From Neelides folsomi (Eukaryota > Arthropoda > Collembola > Neelipleona > Neelidae): a stretch of 64,000 bases of DNA. The stretch's first letter is position 1. Each line of letters starts with the position of its first letter. Location of the stretch: the NCBI GenBank assembly GCA_034687125.1, contig JAQGBZ010000108.1, positions 1 to 64,000 of the forward strand. Direction: 5' to 3'. The translations under genes and the position numbers were made by a program. Under the pieces are notes generated by a model. The model worked only from the letters and a program-made list of their open reading frames with translations. It was not told where the DNA came from and made no database searches. Shown here piece by piece: positions 36,101 to 48,786 of this stretch.

Positions 36101-39100
36101 GTGAGATTACGAGGTGGATAACGACCCTTTATGATCACCCTTTACGACTCTATTAACAACCCCCAACGAAAATGAGGCGAAACATGTTATTAACGCAACC
36201 TGTGCCTCCGTTGAAGAGAAATGCGGTTCCAGAGGTTTCATTCCCGCACATCCAAATTTTAATTGCTCCAACTTATGATTTATATTATTTTTCCTTCGCT
36301 TTTTGAAGAAGGGACGAATCTTTTACTTTGGCTCTTACAATATTCCTCTTATAATTCCAACATGAGTCTTAAAAATATTATAAGATGGAGAAATGTATGG
36401 AGTGTGAGAGTTACATATAACATAGGTTCGGTGCCTTTCTTCAATGACATTAAATTGGCTCTTTGGTCCTCCTGTGCTGTCTCCTTAATTTTCATTTTCA
36501 CATAGGGTTTAATTTATTAAAGGACGTTTAACTCACTTTCCCACTCGAGGATAAAATATTGAGATGGAGAGAAAGTTTTAAAATTAAAAATCGATTTTCT
36601 TGTAATTTTTTAATAAAATGTTGTTTTCCTAAACGGATCTATTAATTTAATTAAACTATAAAATTATCATAGTAAGAATTATCTTTAAAAACAATGGATT
36701 AAATTAATATAGCTCTTTAAAAAACTAAATCTTTTTTAAATTAGCAAAAAATGATCCAATTTGCAAAATTAAGTTGTTAAAACTATGTATTACTTATAAC
36801 GAAGGCCGTTAATAAAATTTAAATTACTTAGATTAGAAATATCTTCGTCTATATAACTTTAACTTAAAGTTAGTTAAAAGTTAAAATTGAAGAGAAAACC
36901 GTGAAAAAATAATAAACTTTTTCATTTAAAATGATTCGTTTTATCTCGCAGTGGACCGAGAAAATGGCACATATTTTCATCTTCGTGTCATCCAGGGAAT
37001 TTTGGTTCATGGAGGGAAGATTTATCTTTTAATACTTTCCTAATGCTCTTCCTCCTTCCCACCTCTACAAATTCCTCTTGGACTCAAATTGGATTGGAGA
37101 TGGTTAATACTTATTAGAGCTCTTATAAGGGCGACCACTCCACCTTGGAAGGAACTTGAAGGAATCTAATTCATTCCTTCCTTGTCCCTCGCCCTCAGTA
37201 TTTTTATATCCACACTCTGTGTCTTGTTTCATTTCTTTCGTTTCTCTACAGCTTCTGCAGTCGACTTCTAAAAGACTTCTATGTTAGACAGTTCTCTATC
37301 ATGTGTCTTTATCAGGTGAGCCATCAGGGTCGATTATCCAACCCAGAAGAAGGCCTTGCTACAAATGAATGGGGAAGAGCTCAACCTTGCCTTTGAGAAA
37401 CTCCCAACTTCTGTTACCTTTTTATTAAAGTCACCTCCGTTGGAAGGAGTCGTAATGAGAATTGGAATTTTTAGAGCATACGCCTCTTCCCTTCATTATG
37501 TAAATGAAACAAAACTCTGAGCACTAATAATATGCAAAATAAGATACTCCTATTAAAATACCTCATTCTGCATACTTCAAGGAACAGGTATCACTTCGCT
37601 ATACAAAAAATTCAAAATTCAGTCAACAAAATCCTTCATATATAACTAACTTTGGATTGTATAAGCCATTTTAATACACAAAGAAGTGTAAGCTGCGTAT
37701 GAAAAATATTTCCAAAGAATACACGTGTAACTTTGATCCGAGAAATATAAAAAAGGAATTTCCATAACCCTCGGGTAACAGAGTTCATATAAGTGTGACA
37801 TTTTATGGACGTAGATGTTAATGGACCAAAGCTCTTCTAAATTCCAGAGTTGGCCAAGGAGTTGAGAACAATTTGTCTTAATACCAGTGATTACTTCTTA
37901 AAATTTTAAGCTTATTAAGCTCCTTTCTCTTCTTCTTATCTTTTTGGTTTAAGGATTCTAATTTGGAAGCTTATGCTTCACTGAAGCTCCTCTATTATTT
38001 CCCATCAGAGGATTTCCTTCATTTGCCCTTCCATTTATGGTTTCTGACTTATGGAACCAAGTCCTTTTACTGAGTAATAACTTTCAGTAAACCACATATT
38101 GAACTTATTAAGGAAAACTGACAATATGTAAATGAGCTTCTCCGACTGAATAAATACATTGTTAAGGATATATCTCAGAAGCATAAAAGGTTTCGCCACT
38201 CGTCACAAATTCCTCCTCTTACTTAATCAATTTCCATCGGAGTTGAATGTTAAAGGCGGACCGAGCGCACAGCAGGGATTTTCTGTTTTAATGTTATTTC
38301 ACGTATTTCTTCGGACGTGCTACGATTACCTCAATTTTTTCGGTCCATTAAAATAGAAAAGGAGGTGTGTTTTGAATGTACCAAAAACTTGTACCAGATG
38401 TACAAACTGATATATATATATATATATATATATATGGTAGGTGTAACGAAACTTATGCCACATGTACAATATCTAAATATGAGAGTCTGAAATACTTGTA
38501 TTGCATAGGCATGATGAAATGTATCAGGAATGTATGAGAAATATACAGGAGGAGATGCGGTGGGAGCAATGAAGGGGAAAGTATGTGCATCTGGATAAGG
38601 ACGAGCGAAAAAGGGGATCTCCAGCAAGGAGTGCAGGTGAGTCCATTAAAATTCCAAGAGAAGAATAATAGGAAGGGAATTTAAGGAGAAATGATTCCTT
38701 ATTCTTCCATATGACTTGTCCATATGAGCTGTTTCGGAACAATCGGAGGAGTTGGAGAGCATTTGGAAATAGAATTGGAATGTGACTGAGATGACCTTCT
38801 GCCTCACATTCATATCTATACTTTTTTGCTTCCCTTCTTTACAATAAGCATTGGATTATTATTTAAAGAAACTCCATTTGACATTTTGACATACCTTTCT
38901 TTATTGGAGTCTTTGGAGAATTTTCAGCCGTCTTGCTCATTCCTTTGATACTTAGATGATTCGGTCGAGTGGGAGGGTTGACTTTACTGGTTTGATTCTT
39001 CTCTTCGATTTTCTCTCCTTCGGTGATTCGTCCTTCGCTCCCAGCTTCCGAAATTTGGACTGGGAGTAAACTGGCGAAAACGGAAGGAGCCACCGACGGC

Positions 39101-39135
39101 GGGGCCCGTTCAGATTTTCGTCTAAAAAGCCTCAT
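30053..39135 (-). CDS. Double-PDZ scaffold, PDZD2 / pro-IL-16 / big bang-like
   Basis: Four exons (38895-39135, 32850-35184, 31235-32238, 30053-30192) join in matching phases to 1239 residues. About 800 residues of low-complexity Ser/Pro/Arg-rich sequence with many potential phosphorylation sites come first. PDZ1 (about 815-905) follows a PPPPPP run and has PLGI as its ligand loop. PDZ2 (about 1144-1234) has the canonical GLGF loop, with GDEILTVNN, and lies at the C-terminus. PDZ domains bind C-terminal peptides; relatives act at cell junctions or cortex. Family assignment rests on the resemblance of both PDZ domains ([32 protein letters not shown]) and the C-terminal position, without a search. 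I considered Par-3 and rejected it. The start is provisional: the frame stays open above Met 39135 to an acceptor at 39157. Confidence 0.78.
30193..31234 (-). other. PDZ gene intron 3
   Basis: This 1.04-kb intron lies within PDZ2 and has donor GTAAAG and acceptor CCAG. It is AT-rich and I see no other feature in it. Confidence 0.75.
31235..32238 (-). CDS. PDZ gene exon: second half of PDZ1, linker, first half of PDZ2
   Basis: The exon opens [20 protein letters not shown] and completes PDZ1 at [10 protein letters not shown] linker of about 235 residues with Ser-rich and acidic stretches follows, then PDZ2 begins ([16 protein letters not shown]). Acceptor CTATAG; ends GTLFE in phase 1 at donor GTAAAG. 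Introns split both PDZ domains near the same structural point. Confidence 0.87.
32239..32849 (-). other. PDZ gene intron 2, with purine-rich repeats
   Basis: This 611-base intron lies within PDZ1. Positions 32390-32600 consist of irregular GAAATATTTAAAGGGGAAAA-like units, a degenerate minisatellite rich in purines on the plus strand. Confidence 0.7.
32850..35184 (-). CDS. PDZ gene, large exon: disordered region and first half of PDZ1
   Basis: A 2335-base exon between acceptor TTAACAG and donor GTAAGA. It encodes a long Ser/Thr/Pro-rich region with basic patches, acidic runs ([14 protein letters not shown]), an Asn/Pro repeat ([14 protein letters not shown]) and a polyproline run. It then enters PDZ1 ([17 protein letters not shown]). 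Phase 1 in, phase 2 out. Confidence 0.85.
35185..38894 (-). other. PDZ gene intron 1, 3.7 kb
   Basis: This intron has donor GTATGT and acceptor AACAG. It holds a TA dinucleotide run at 38410-38435 and otherwise nothing recognisable. Confidence 0.7.
38410..38435. repeat. (TA)n microsatellite
   Basis: An uninterrupted alternating AT tract of about 26 bases lies inside intron 1 of the PDZ gene. Confidence 0.9.
38895..39135 (-). CDS. PDZ gene, first recognised coding exon
   Basis: This exon encodes 80 residues plus one base, beginning [14 protein letters not shown]. It ends ...TPIKK in phase 1 at donor GTATGT. The frame is also open to 39156, where a strong acceptor (TTATTTTTTAG) sits in phase 0. 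The exon may therefore be internal, adding GQREILK before the Met. Confidence 0.62.
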
Positions 39136-39156
39136 CTTCAAAATTTCCCGTTGGCC

Positions 39157-42100
39157 CTAAAAAATAAACATGGGAATGACATTAGTGATGAACGAGGCAT
39201 GAGGGGAGAGATTTCACTCCATATCACAATTTCTCTCACCAGAAAGATTAAGTAAACGTAAATAAACAAATAATCTCTCTACTCCTCAATTTAATGAAAC
39301 TCAAAGCTTTCACATCCTTCATCTTTAAAAAATATAACTTTCAGAATTTAAGTATCTGAACCCAAGGATGACAATTTCATTAAAAACTCTCAATTCTTTA
39401 ATTTATAACTTATCTGTTTTGATATTTAAAAATTAAATACCAAAATTATATTTAAATACTCCATTATTAACTATTACATCAAATTAAATGTTACATAATT
39501 AAATCTCTGATAATTTAATAATGAATAATAAAATTTAATTATTCATTCACGTATTATTCAAAATAAATTGAATTAAATTGAAAGTTATCTTTATATGAAT
39601 AATATGTGTATAATATAGCTGGCTAATAATAATACACAATTGGATTCCAAAATAAGATCCTTGTATGGATAATTTCTACAAGTGGTTAATATCACGAAAC
39701 CATGAATGTGCAGATTATTCAATTATTCACTATTGTCGTATTGTAATAGAAAAGTAATAATGAGCTCTATGAAAAAAGTCCTATTATCAATTCTTCCAAC
39801 CACGGAGCTACACCGTATAAAATATATACATAAAGTATGTATGGGGGAGAATTAAAAAATCGAGGAGTCACTGAGGGTTGAAGTGTCGTTGAGAGAAAGT
39901 ATGAAGTGTTATTGCTAATTCGGCACTTGGTGGGAAAATTGGATAGGAGATGAGCTTACATGCTTAAATTGAGGTTCTTCCCTTCTTCTCCTCACACACT
40001 CCTTCTCACTTCTGCTCTCTCACTTCTGAAGCTCACTTTAAGACTCAAGACCTCTAAAGACTCAAGCGTGGAATGGACAGGGGTTGAGAAAAAAGTGGAG
40101 AGAATGAGGGTTATGGGACACAACACACTGCACTCAATAGATTCTTCAAGGGAGACTGGTAAAAATATAAAAAAGGATTTTTGTGACAAAGTCTCGCGTT
40201 TCTCCTTCCTTGGAGATCTCGTTCTTCTCTTGTCAGAGCCCCAACTCGCTCTGCGGTTCACTCCGCTTCCTCTCTATCTTATGAGAATATCCCATGGGCA
40301 AGGATAGGGATAGGAATGGTTGTAGGGATAGTGGCAGGGATGATGTCTGACTTTTGGTGTTGATAAAAGCCGCTGAGTGTGAACCTTGTCAATATTATAA
40401 TGAAGGGAGCCAACGCTTTTCACATCTGACTTCTTTCGAGTCTGTCAAAGTGAAGAGTCAAGCGAGGAGTGAACCGCCCGCCGTCCACCTCCATCAGCCA
40501 CTCACATAGGAGACCTTATCATCCCATTAATTTTCTATGAGGGATCAACGGTGCCAGGGCGAAGAGACGCGCATGGAAGAGATACAAGAGCTAATGAATA
40601 TGTAAACCGAGATATGAAAATTATATCAACTTTTCCATCCCGGTTGATATTCATATCCAATATGTAAGCATTATACGAAGTTGGATAGCCCAGGTATGGG
40701 AGTACATAGTGGAAAATAATAGTAATGGGAAATAGGGAACTTTAAATATTTCTCTGTGATCATGATCCCTGTGTAGATTAGGCAAAAGTTTGAAATGGTC
40801 GACCAAGCTCAAGGTACCACAAAGGTACTCTAACCATTGGAATACATTTAAAATAATGTTTCTCCGCCTTCTAAATCCTACAATCCTCTACCTCAAATAC
40901 AATCCATATATATGTAATATGTATCACATATACGAATATGTATTGTTTTTATGATACGAGTAATATTAATTTCCAACCGTTTCTCCTCCCACATTTTTCT
41001 AATTATCTATATAAGAGAGTTCGTATACTCTACCATATATGGTATGTGTAAGAATTGGACGTTCTCGTATCATAAATAGTATTATAATTATTCGGTGTGT
41101 TAATAATGTATGTAAGAATGTATTTTCAGTTCTATAAATGTAATACATGCTGCATACTTATTGTTAGCATTGGTACTTACATATTCCTAGAGGTATTAAA
41201 TATAGGAATTTATGAATATAAGAATGATTGTGAGGTGAATGCACATTGCAATGCTCCTCATTCTGATGATTATTGATAAGGTGGACGGAGAGATTTGACG
41301 ATAATACGAGAGGGAGGTAATTACATTATTGAAGCATATTCAGACTGGTCAGGTGTTCCCTTATTACCCAGGTCATATGGGGAGTTTTATCCCGGTCGAG
41401 CCCTCCACTTCACTGACTCATTCACTTCCCTTTATCCCATTCATAATGTACTCGTAACATATAAAAATGAGACCGGCATTTTATTATTTATGATCCTTCC
41501 CGTGTCTCTGTCCCCTTTATAATTACGAGCGTTGAATGGATATTAATGAAACTTACCATCCGATTTCTCATTCAAATGCACGGACTGGTCCGAACAGATG
41601 ATGTGGTGTGATCCAAAGTTCAAAAAATTATAACAAAAGGTAAAGTCAAATGTTCATGCCGTTGGACCCCATTGAGCATCATTTGCTATGCGGAACAAGT
41701 ACGTTTTATCTTCAATAGCAATAATAATAATAATAATTGGCTTGAAAGGAGACGCGTCCCTATTAACTCTATCTCTAATAGGAATCTTTGAATATTTCGC
41801 CGTTTGGTTTTGGATCATCCTCGCACACCCCGAACACACCGCACGACGATGATTATGCAGGCGATTGAATACTAAAAAGATAACACGATAATGAGCCCCT
41901 AGAAACGAGAAGAGAATTAGGCGATTTAGACAAATGCCACTTTTTCAATTGTTTAACTGACAGAGCGGATTGCTCGGCGCGTGGCGTCTCTCATCTCGCC
42001 CACACGTCCAAACTTCCCTCTTTAACTCACCCTCAACAACCCCAAATTGTGATTTTAAGATAAAGAACTTTTATACATATAAGTTATTATAAGTAAAGTA

Positions 42101-45100
42101 ATATAATATGTATCGTATCTGTATAGGCATATTTCGGAGAATACAAGTATGTATACAGTAATATATCTGTAATATAAAGCTTGGAACGACTCTCCTGTCA
42201 TTTTCATATACAGCTACATATAATTCATACAAAATTGTTAAAAAGGGTATCTTAAATAGTGCCAATAGATCATTTATCTTTACAATTTCTCAGTCAGTTT
42301 GTAGCACCCGGTTCCTAGAAAGATATGATGTTTGTATGTTTAGCTACATGGAACATGCTCAACTGTTCAACTGATACTAATGCTTAACGATAAGTGCTTT
42401 TTAACTGCTTCGGAAAAAGAAACAAATTTTGAGGAGTCGTTACTCCATTATTGGATATCTCCATAATATTAGAGAACATTGTTCATCCTTATTAACGAAC
42501 ACACGACCAATTTTACCCGTTATTTAATGAATGACTTATGGACTAAATGAATGTATTATATTTTAGGCATTTAAATGACACAAGGCGGTTATCTATTCAA
42601 TCCTACGCTTAATTATTATCGTGAACAACTTGTCCGTTTGGAGTTAAAAGGAAGGATGTAAGACATCTTATGTAACTGACTGAGCCCACATGTTGGTCAA
42701 CGAACGACAGAGAAGAAACTGAAGAAGCTCAAACAGCTGAACAAAACCTTATCTCATCCCACTCGTCCCACACCAGGAGTTGTACAACCTTTTGTCATTA
42801 TCTTCCTCATTTATTTATTTATCTTCTGATAAGCAGAGAAACAATGAAATGGAAAGGAGCGAACATTTTCCATACGCATTGCCCCACACTGCTAAAAACA
42901 CTCCATTCAAATAACTGACAGCTTTCTAATAAAGGTAAACGTGCTCAATTTTGGCACAAGGGGCCAATAGAGCCTTAAGATTTAAATGTCATTGAGGAAT
43001 CTTAATATTCCATTCTTTTTAATTTCCTTTATTCCACATCTCCCTCTCCTTTCAAATGGTTCCCAGTTAATGAAATTTAGATGTGGATTTAACTTTTGAT
43101 ACTTCTCTCTATTTCATAAATAGAGATATAGAGATGATATACAGAATACACTTTAATGTAGATAGATACCTGTAATCTGTAATATTCTTACAATTGTAAT
43201 GATACATAGGAGCATGTAAATAGAAAATTTCTCTTATTTTGGCCAATGCTAAGGATTGTGTGTAAATCAAACTTAAACGCCATAATCATATCTCATGGTA
43301 AAGTCCTTAGACTTGGAGTGCTGCGAAGTATGAAACTACGGAAAATGAATGAATGCTATTTATGTAATAATTTATTCGCTTTTGGGAAGAAGGCGAAGAA
43401 TGAGGTGGAAAGTATGTTAAGTATATTTTTTGTTTGTATTAACTGTGCAAGTAGTTGTGGAGAATGGAATCCCTTTTTGAACTCTCTCGGGGACGGGCCG
43501 TGGGACTCATTTCAGATTGTCATCAAGAGATAAATGAGAAGAGGACGGAAGTGGGAATTAAGGGCTTCAATGCTCCGTGTGTCTAAATATTCACTCACAA
43601 GGTATACTAAATAAGACTACTTTAGTAGAGGAATAAAAGGGTGAAAATAGTAATAATAGTAAAAGTGACGGTTTGAATTTGAATTGATCTCCTCAAGACA
43701 TGACTTGGTCATTAGAGAAGACGGAAAAGAGTTTTATTCTCCCAACGCCCTTCGTGCCCAAGATAGAAGCAGGCGGATCATTAAGAAAGAAGTAACAGTG
43801 GAAGTATCAAAGAACCTTCCGCTTCAAAATATCCTCATCGCTTTCATCACCTATCAATTTTAATGGCTTTGACAGCCCAAGTGTCTCTTTCAATTTTCAT
43901 TTACTGACTTCCTTTTAAGTACAAACGGCTTTTATTCGAAGACTTAAGAGAACCAAGACTTAAGAGATTTAATATGAGAACTCTTATTATCTTTGTCAAA
44001 GTTAATCAAATTCAAAAGAGCGTTTAAATTAAATATCAATATTGCAATTCCAAAATTCCAATTGACTTAATTGAAATTGTGCAATTGTAATTACATTAAT
44101 AAAATAGAAATTTTATAGTTGTAGCAATTAAATAAAAGGAATATTTAAGTGGATATTTCAATAATCAATAAAGCTACAAGGTATTTAATAAGTAATAGAG
44201 CTTTCTGAGTAATTTGTTCCTGCTTGGTGAATTTTACGATTATGGCAGGTTTTAAACAGTATTGTTTTACTCTTTTTCATAAAAAACCCAAATAACAATT
44301 AATTTTAATGGAGGATTCTTCACTGTCCCTGACCCGGGGTAATAACAGTAAATCGATTTTTTTGTCTGGATAAAAAAGTAAATAAATAAATAGAAGAAAG
44401 GAAACGTCCCAATAAAGAAAGACTCGGAAAGGCAAACAAAAACTTTTAATCTTCCTCGATATCTTTTACAAAGTTTCATCAATGTTTTTGTAAATAATAG
44501 AAAACTACTTTTGTGAGATTTGGGAAAGGAAGAATTTGAAGTTATTTATTAAATGAATTTCTCGTGTTCTTTCCAGGAATTGCGTGATTGGAGTTCTTTA
44601 GCTCCAGCTTTAACTTCCTATATGAAAAGTGAAATGGCCAAGGCGGGGTTTCTCGGCAATGTAACTAGATAGGGTATCAAAACGGGTCCCGCTAATGGAC
44701 GAGTCAATTAAGTGAAAATTAGGTCAATTTGTCACAGAAGAATTCCTCTTTAGACAATTTTCCCAAGGTGGCCATTGTCCTAATGGAGTATCAAGTCCCA
44801 TGGCTCGGCTGGATCACGATTCAAAATTTAGTACCATTGTTTCCCAACCACAGGAAGAGTGAAGATCATTCTGAAAGTAACAGTCGAGAATCCCATAGAA
44901 TCCCATCATCCTCCCTAGAACCACACGGAACCACATAGAGCTCTGAAGAACCAGAGGTACAAATCGTTGGGACAAATGATTTGAAAGAACCCAGTACTTA
45001 TGGTATGTATCAGAGTAAGAGGGAATTCGGATAGGAGGTCTTCTGGGGATTTAAAGTTAATAGGAAGGATAAGTTGTGGGAATTGGGAATCCTTTTGTAC

Positions 45101-45654
45101 ATTTACCTTATCTACCCATTACAACTACACAATTCACTTCCCTTTGGACAATGTGTAGTCAAATGTGAACGAGTGTGTGAAATATGGAATGGAGTTAATG
45201 AGGGAACCAGCATGGAAAGATTCGAGGACCAATATCATCTCTATTAAGCTTACAAAAGTGTGAAGTCTCTGAAGGTATTATTAAAGGTGTACCTTTATGA
45301 ATTTATGAATTAGGGGATTGAAGAGCGGAAGACTTTCGGAATCTCAAGTGCCTTACTTTAGGGGTAATTTTCATGTTAAAAGTCCTCATTTCCCTATTCA
45401 TTGCTTCTAATATTATATGTAGAGTAAGTCCTATGTTCAGTTTATGCTCCTTCTAACTATTAAATTAATATTACTTCTAGAAAGAATTTAATGTTAAGTC
45501 TATTAAGGTATTAAGCATAGGGAAGATCATTTTGGTAAGATTTTGTGGGATTGTTAAAGGGGAGTACTTAAGCTATTACCCTATTACAATATGTATGGTA
45601 ATACATATGGTGATATTTGGTGGAATTGACTATGAGGTATTGTAAAATCGTAAT
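39157..45654. other. Non-coding region upstream of the PDZ gene exon
   Basis: About 6.5 kb without a convincing coding signal; the open frames present are short and unlike any family I know. It may include the promoter and 5' UTR of the PDZ gene. A short AAT repeat lies near 41702-41720. Confidence 0.4.
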
Positions 45655-45676
45655 AGGGGCGGTCGGGCGAGTTGAT

Positions 45677-45721
45677 CCTCATCATGACGGGGAACCTCAC
45701 CGGAGGACGATCATGATGAGG
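45677..45721. repeat. GC-rich inverted repeat (hairpin)
   Basis: Perfect 11-base arms, CCTCATCATGA (45677-45687) and TCATGATGAGG (45711-45721), flank a 23-base GC-rich spacer that itself contains CCTC and GAGG. It sits in a small GC-rich island. Confidence 0.6.
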
Positions 45722-48700
45722 GGCATTTCAGCTCTTTTTTCCCAACTATTTCTCACGGGAAAATGAAGTAAGCTAATCTTGTTCTCTCTAATATCCCTTA
45801 TTGGCTCTCAAACCTTTTCTCTCCGGCTACGGGTGTTATTAAGGCGCATTCTTCCGAGTCGTCCAACCAGGGCCACCAACCTTCATGCGCCCTTACGCTA
45901 CAAGCCCTACATAAAGGCCAAAGGGATACATCAAGGAATATGTAAGAAAATGCATAAGGGCTCACATATATTTAAGGAAAAATATAAGAAAGAATATACG
46001 ATAAACATAAGGGAAAATAAATATAAGAAAACACAAGAGAAAACATAAGGGATTGAAGGGAGAACACCTCCCTTCATAATCTACCTGTGTAGTTTCATTA
46101 TCTCTTTTTACTCCTCAAGACGTTAATTCTGAAGACCTCCTGTACCTTTTTCTTATTTTTAAACTCGCTCTATGTCCGGGAACTTGGTACCTGTACAATC
46201 TAATGTATATTTTTACGTTGGAAGATTCTAATGATACTCGTGGAACCGGAGGGTTCTCGCGCGACGTCCCGACCCGACCAACTCCCATTTATTTCATCCT
46301 CATTTTTTGGTCTGAGTGAGCCAGCGGTAATCTCCACGGCTTTTGTTTTTCCTCTTCTTGAAAAAAACTTAATGAAAAAGCGGGCCGACGGGAAGGTTAA
46401 GGGAGAAGATTGGGTGAGTTTTAAACCTTGGGCAGGTGCTCCTGGCTACTGCTTTCCATTTATTTGATCCTGATGAGCCGAAATTAGAAGGGTTGGTCTT
46501 GGAGGTTATTTAGATATGCAGGACCAACCTGAATCTCCCTCAGACCAAGGTGGCATGTTCGCTCATTACACTTTTATTATTGCTTTTGGAAAGAAGGAAG
46601 CTTGGGATGACATGCGAGTTCCTCCTTTCTTTTGTTCCTTAATCCACTTGACGCATCCGACCAACCTTTGCCTGCTTATTTTCTTACACTTGCCATGCAT
46701 TCTTATTAAGGTCCATCCGTGGGGAAGTGTTTGGCTTATGGCTTAAATCATTTGAATAGATAACAAAAAAACAATTCTATTTGTATTTTACTCCTATTCT
46801 TACAAATGGTAATATTTGCTGAGTATTGCTTTAAATCTGTTTGTAAATACCTACATAAAATATATGTATATTGATATTCTTATGCTATTCAGTATTTGTT
46901 TAGTAATTACTGATCCTACTGGTATATTTACAATTTTATATTTACCTGTATAATGTAACATTTGAGTATGCTTATTATTGTCATTATTTTTATACATATC
47001 ATGTTTGTATATTTATTTTTTACAGGTTAGCGAAAGCATTCTTTCAATTGCCCCTATCAAATGGGGAATGTATGGGAGTCTGTCAGGTTCGGTTATTAAA
47101 AAGGGATTTTTCTTGTTTCTTTCAAAGTCTCTCTTATACAATGTCAAGTCATGCTTAGTCTCCGGATTTTCACAATTAAACCGATGTAAAGAACTGGGAA
47201 ACCTTTTAGCTGTCCCCATGAACGCGTACGTGCTCACTTTGCCAATGATGCATATTTTCCTTGCCTTGTATGCTTTTTCATGTACATAAATACTCGTCCT
47301 AATGATTAATGGAATAAGTGTGAAAATACTTCCACGTTTGAATCTCGACTTGTAATGAACCCCCTTTTTAATTCACTTTTACACTTCACTTTTACAATTC
47401 GCTTTTACTTTTATTTTCCTATTATCTTTCATCAGAGATAAGAGGTAAAATATCATTCTTAATTATTCAAGGGATTCAGGACGCAATGGAATGATAAGAA
47501 AGTTTAAAGTGATAGCGATATGAAAATCGATTGGCCTTAATCTTCTATTGTGGAAATTTCACACTTTTCCGCCGATTCATTTTTACTTGAACAATTAATC
47601 ATTAAAATTTATCTTCCAATTGTGGAATGAAAATCAAAAGGGTTTTTAAAATTAATTAATTAGAAATCAAGTTAAAAATAGTATTTAAAGATGAGGTTGC
47701 AAACTCAAATAATTTCAAATAACATAGTTTGTGGCATAATCACTCAAAAGAAAACTTTTGGAAAAATACTTTTTATTTGAATAAATAAAATATTTAAATT
47801 TAAATTTAAAGCTGTTGACTTTTGGACCGTGTACGACTAAAGTTTCAATTTAAAATTCCGTACATGATCGAATAAATAAAGTTGAATCTGGATGTTTTGA
47901 AATTCAATAGCCGACCCATCCGCCTCACTTTCAACACTCACTTTCAATATCCTGATTCTGGAAAAAGATAAGACTTTTATGAGATTCAAGCCGAGGCGAA
48001 TTTTTCAAAATGGAAACCCGCCATACTTGAAGAAACTTGAATATTTTATAGACCAGAATTTACGACCCAAAGTTTGCATGGAGTAGGCTAAATAGCCCAA
48101 GCGTATGTGTGTGTGAGTCATGGAACAATTAGTGAGATCAAGGAGCTTGGAGAGATGAATAAAAAATTTAAAGCTCTCTTTTGTGGCCGGATGGTTCAAG
48201 TGATGTCTGATGTTTGTCTTCCCTCTCTCCCTTTACAAACTCTCCGTGTTCTTTCTTATCCTTTGTGCACCGGATGTTCTGAATCTGAATCTGATCAACC
48301 CTCGGCTCTCTCTCAATGGAGAAGGATGTGGCAGGCTCCCGGGTCTCTCCCATAGCACCATAGTTCTTGCCCTCAATGCATTTTTCACGACCAGTTGGGG
48401 CAACGGACTTTAATGCCTAATTCAGACCCTTTGAGTTAAAACAAGACTTCCAGCCTTCTTTTATTTTCTTAAATGGTTTTGTTCTTTCTGCTCTTATTAA
48501 TGCACGGGGGTTCTCGGATCTATAATTATCGTTTTAAATACATGGTAAGAAAATGGTCTCTACAATGAAACTGGTCCTTTATTCTTTAAAAATCTTTTCT
48601 TTCCCAATGAACCATTTAATCAATGTAGAGAAGTGCAGACGTACATAATTACACATGGTTCTTCTTCTTTTCAGCACATTGCTTGAAAATTGAATTTAAT

Positions 48701-48729
48701 TCATTGTTTGGAAATTATCAAAGGTACGA
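45722..48729. other. Non-coding region, no gene seen
   Basis: About 3 kb containing an A/G-rich stretch with repeated ATAAG units around 45960-46050 and short unconvincing open frames. No gene or RNA was recognised. Confidence 0.4.
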
Positions 48730-48786
48730 CATGTTATAATTATTCCAATCTGAATAATTGGATTGGATTGGGATAATTATAACATG
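48730..48786. repeat. Inverted repeat with 21-base arms
   Basis: Arms at 48730-48750 and 48766-48786 pair over 21 bases with one mismatch, which becomes a G-U pair in RNA of one strand. The loop is 15 bases. No flanking target-site duplication is obvious. It could be a hairpin RNA precursor or the relic of a small inverted-repeat element. Confidence 0.7.

Noticed and set aside
30053-39156. Assignment of the PDZ gene to Par-3 / bazooka
   Set aside because: Only two PDZ domains are present and they are C-terminal; there is no N-terminal oligomerisation domain or third PDZ, and the PDZ2 sequence fits PDZD2 / IL-16 / big bang-like domains better.
41702-41720. AAT trinucleotide run
   Set aside because: Too short (about six units) to treat as a separate notable repeat.
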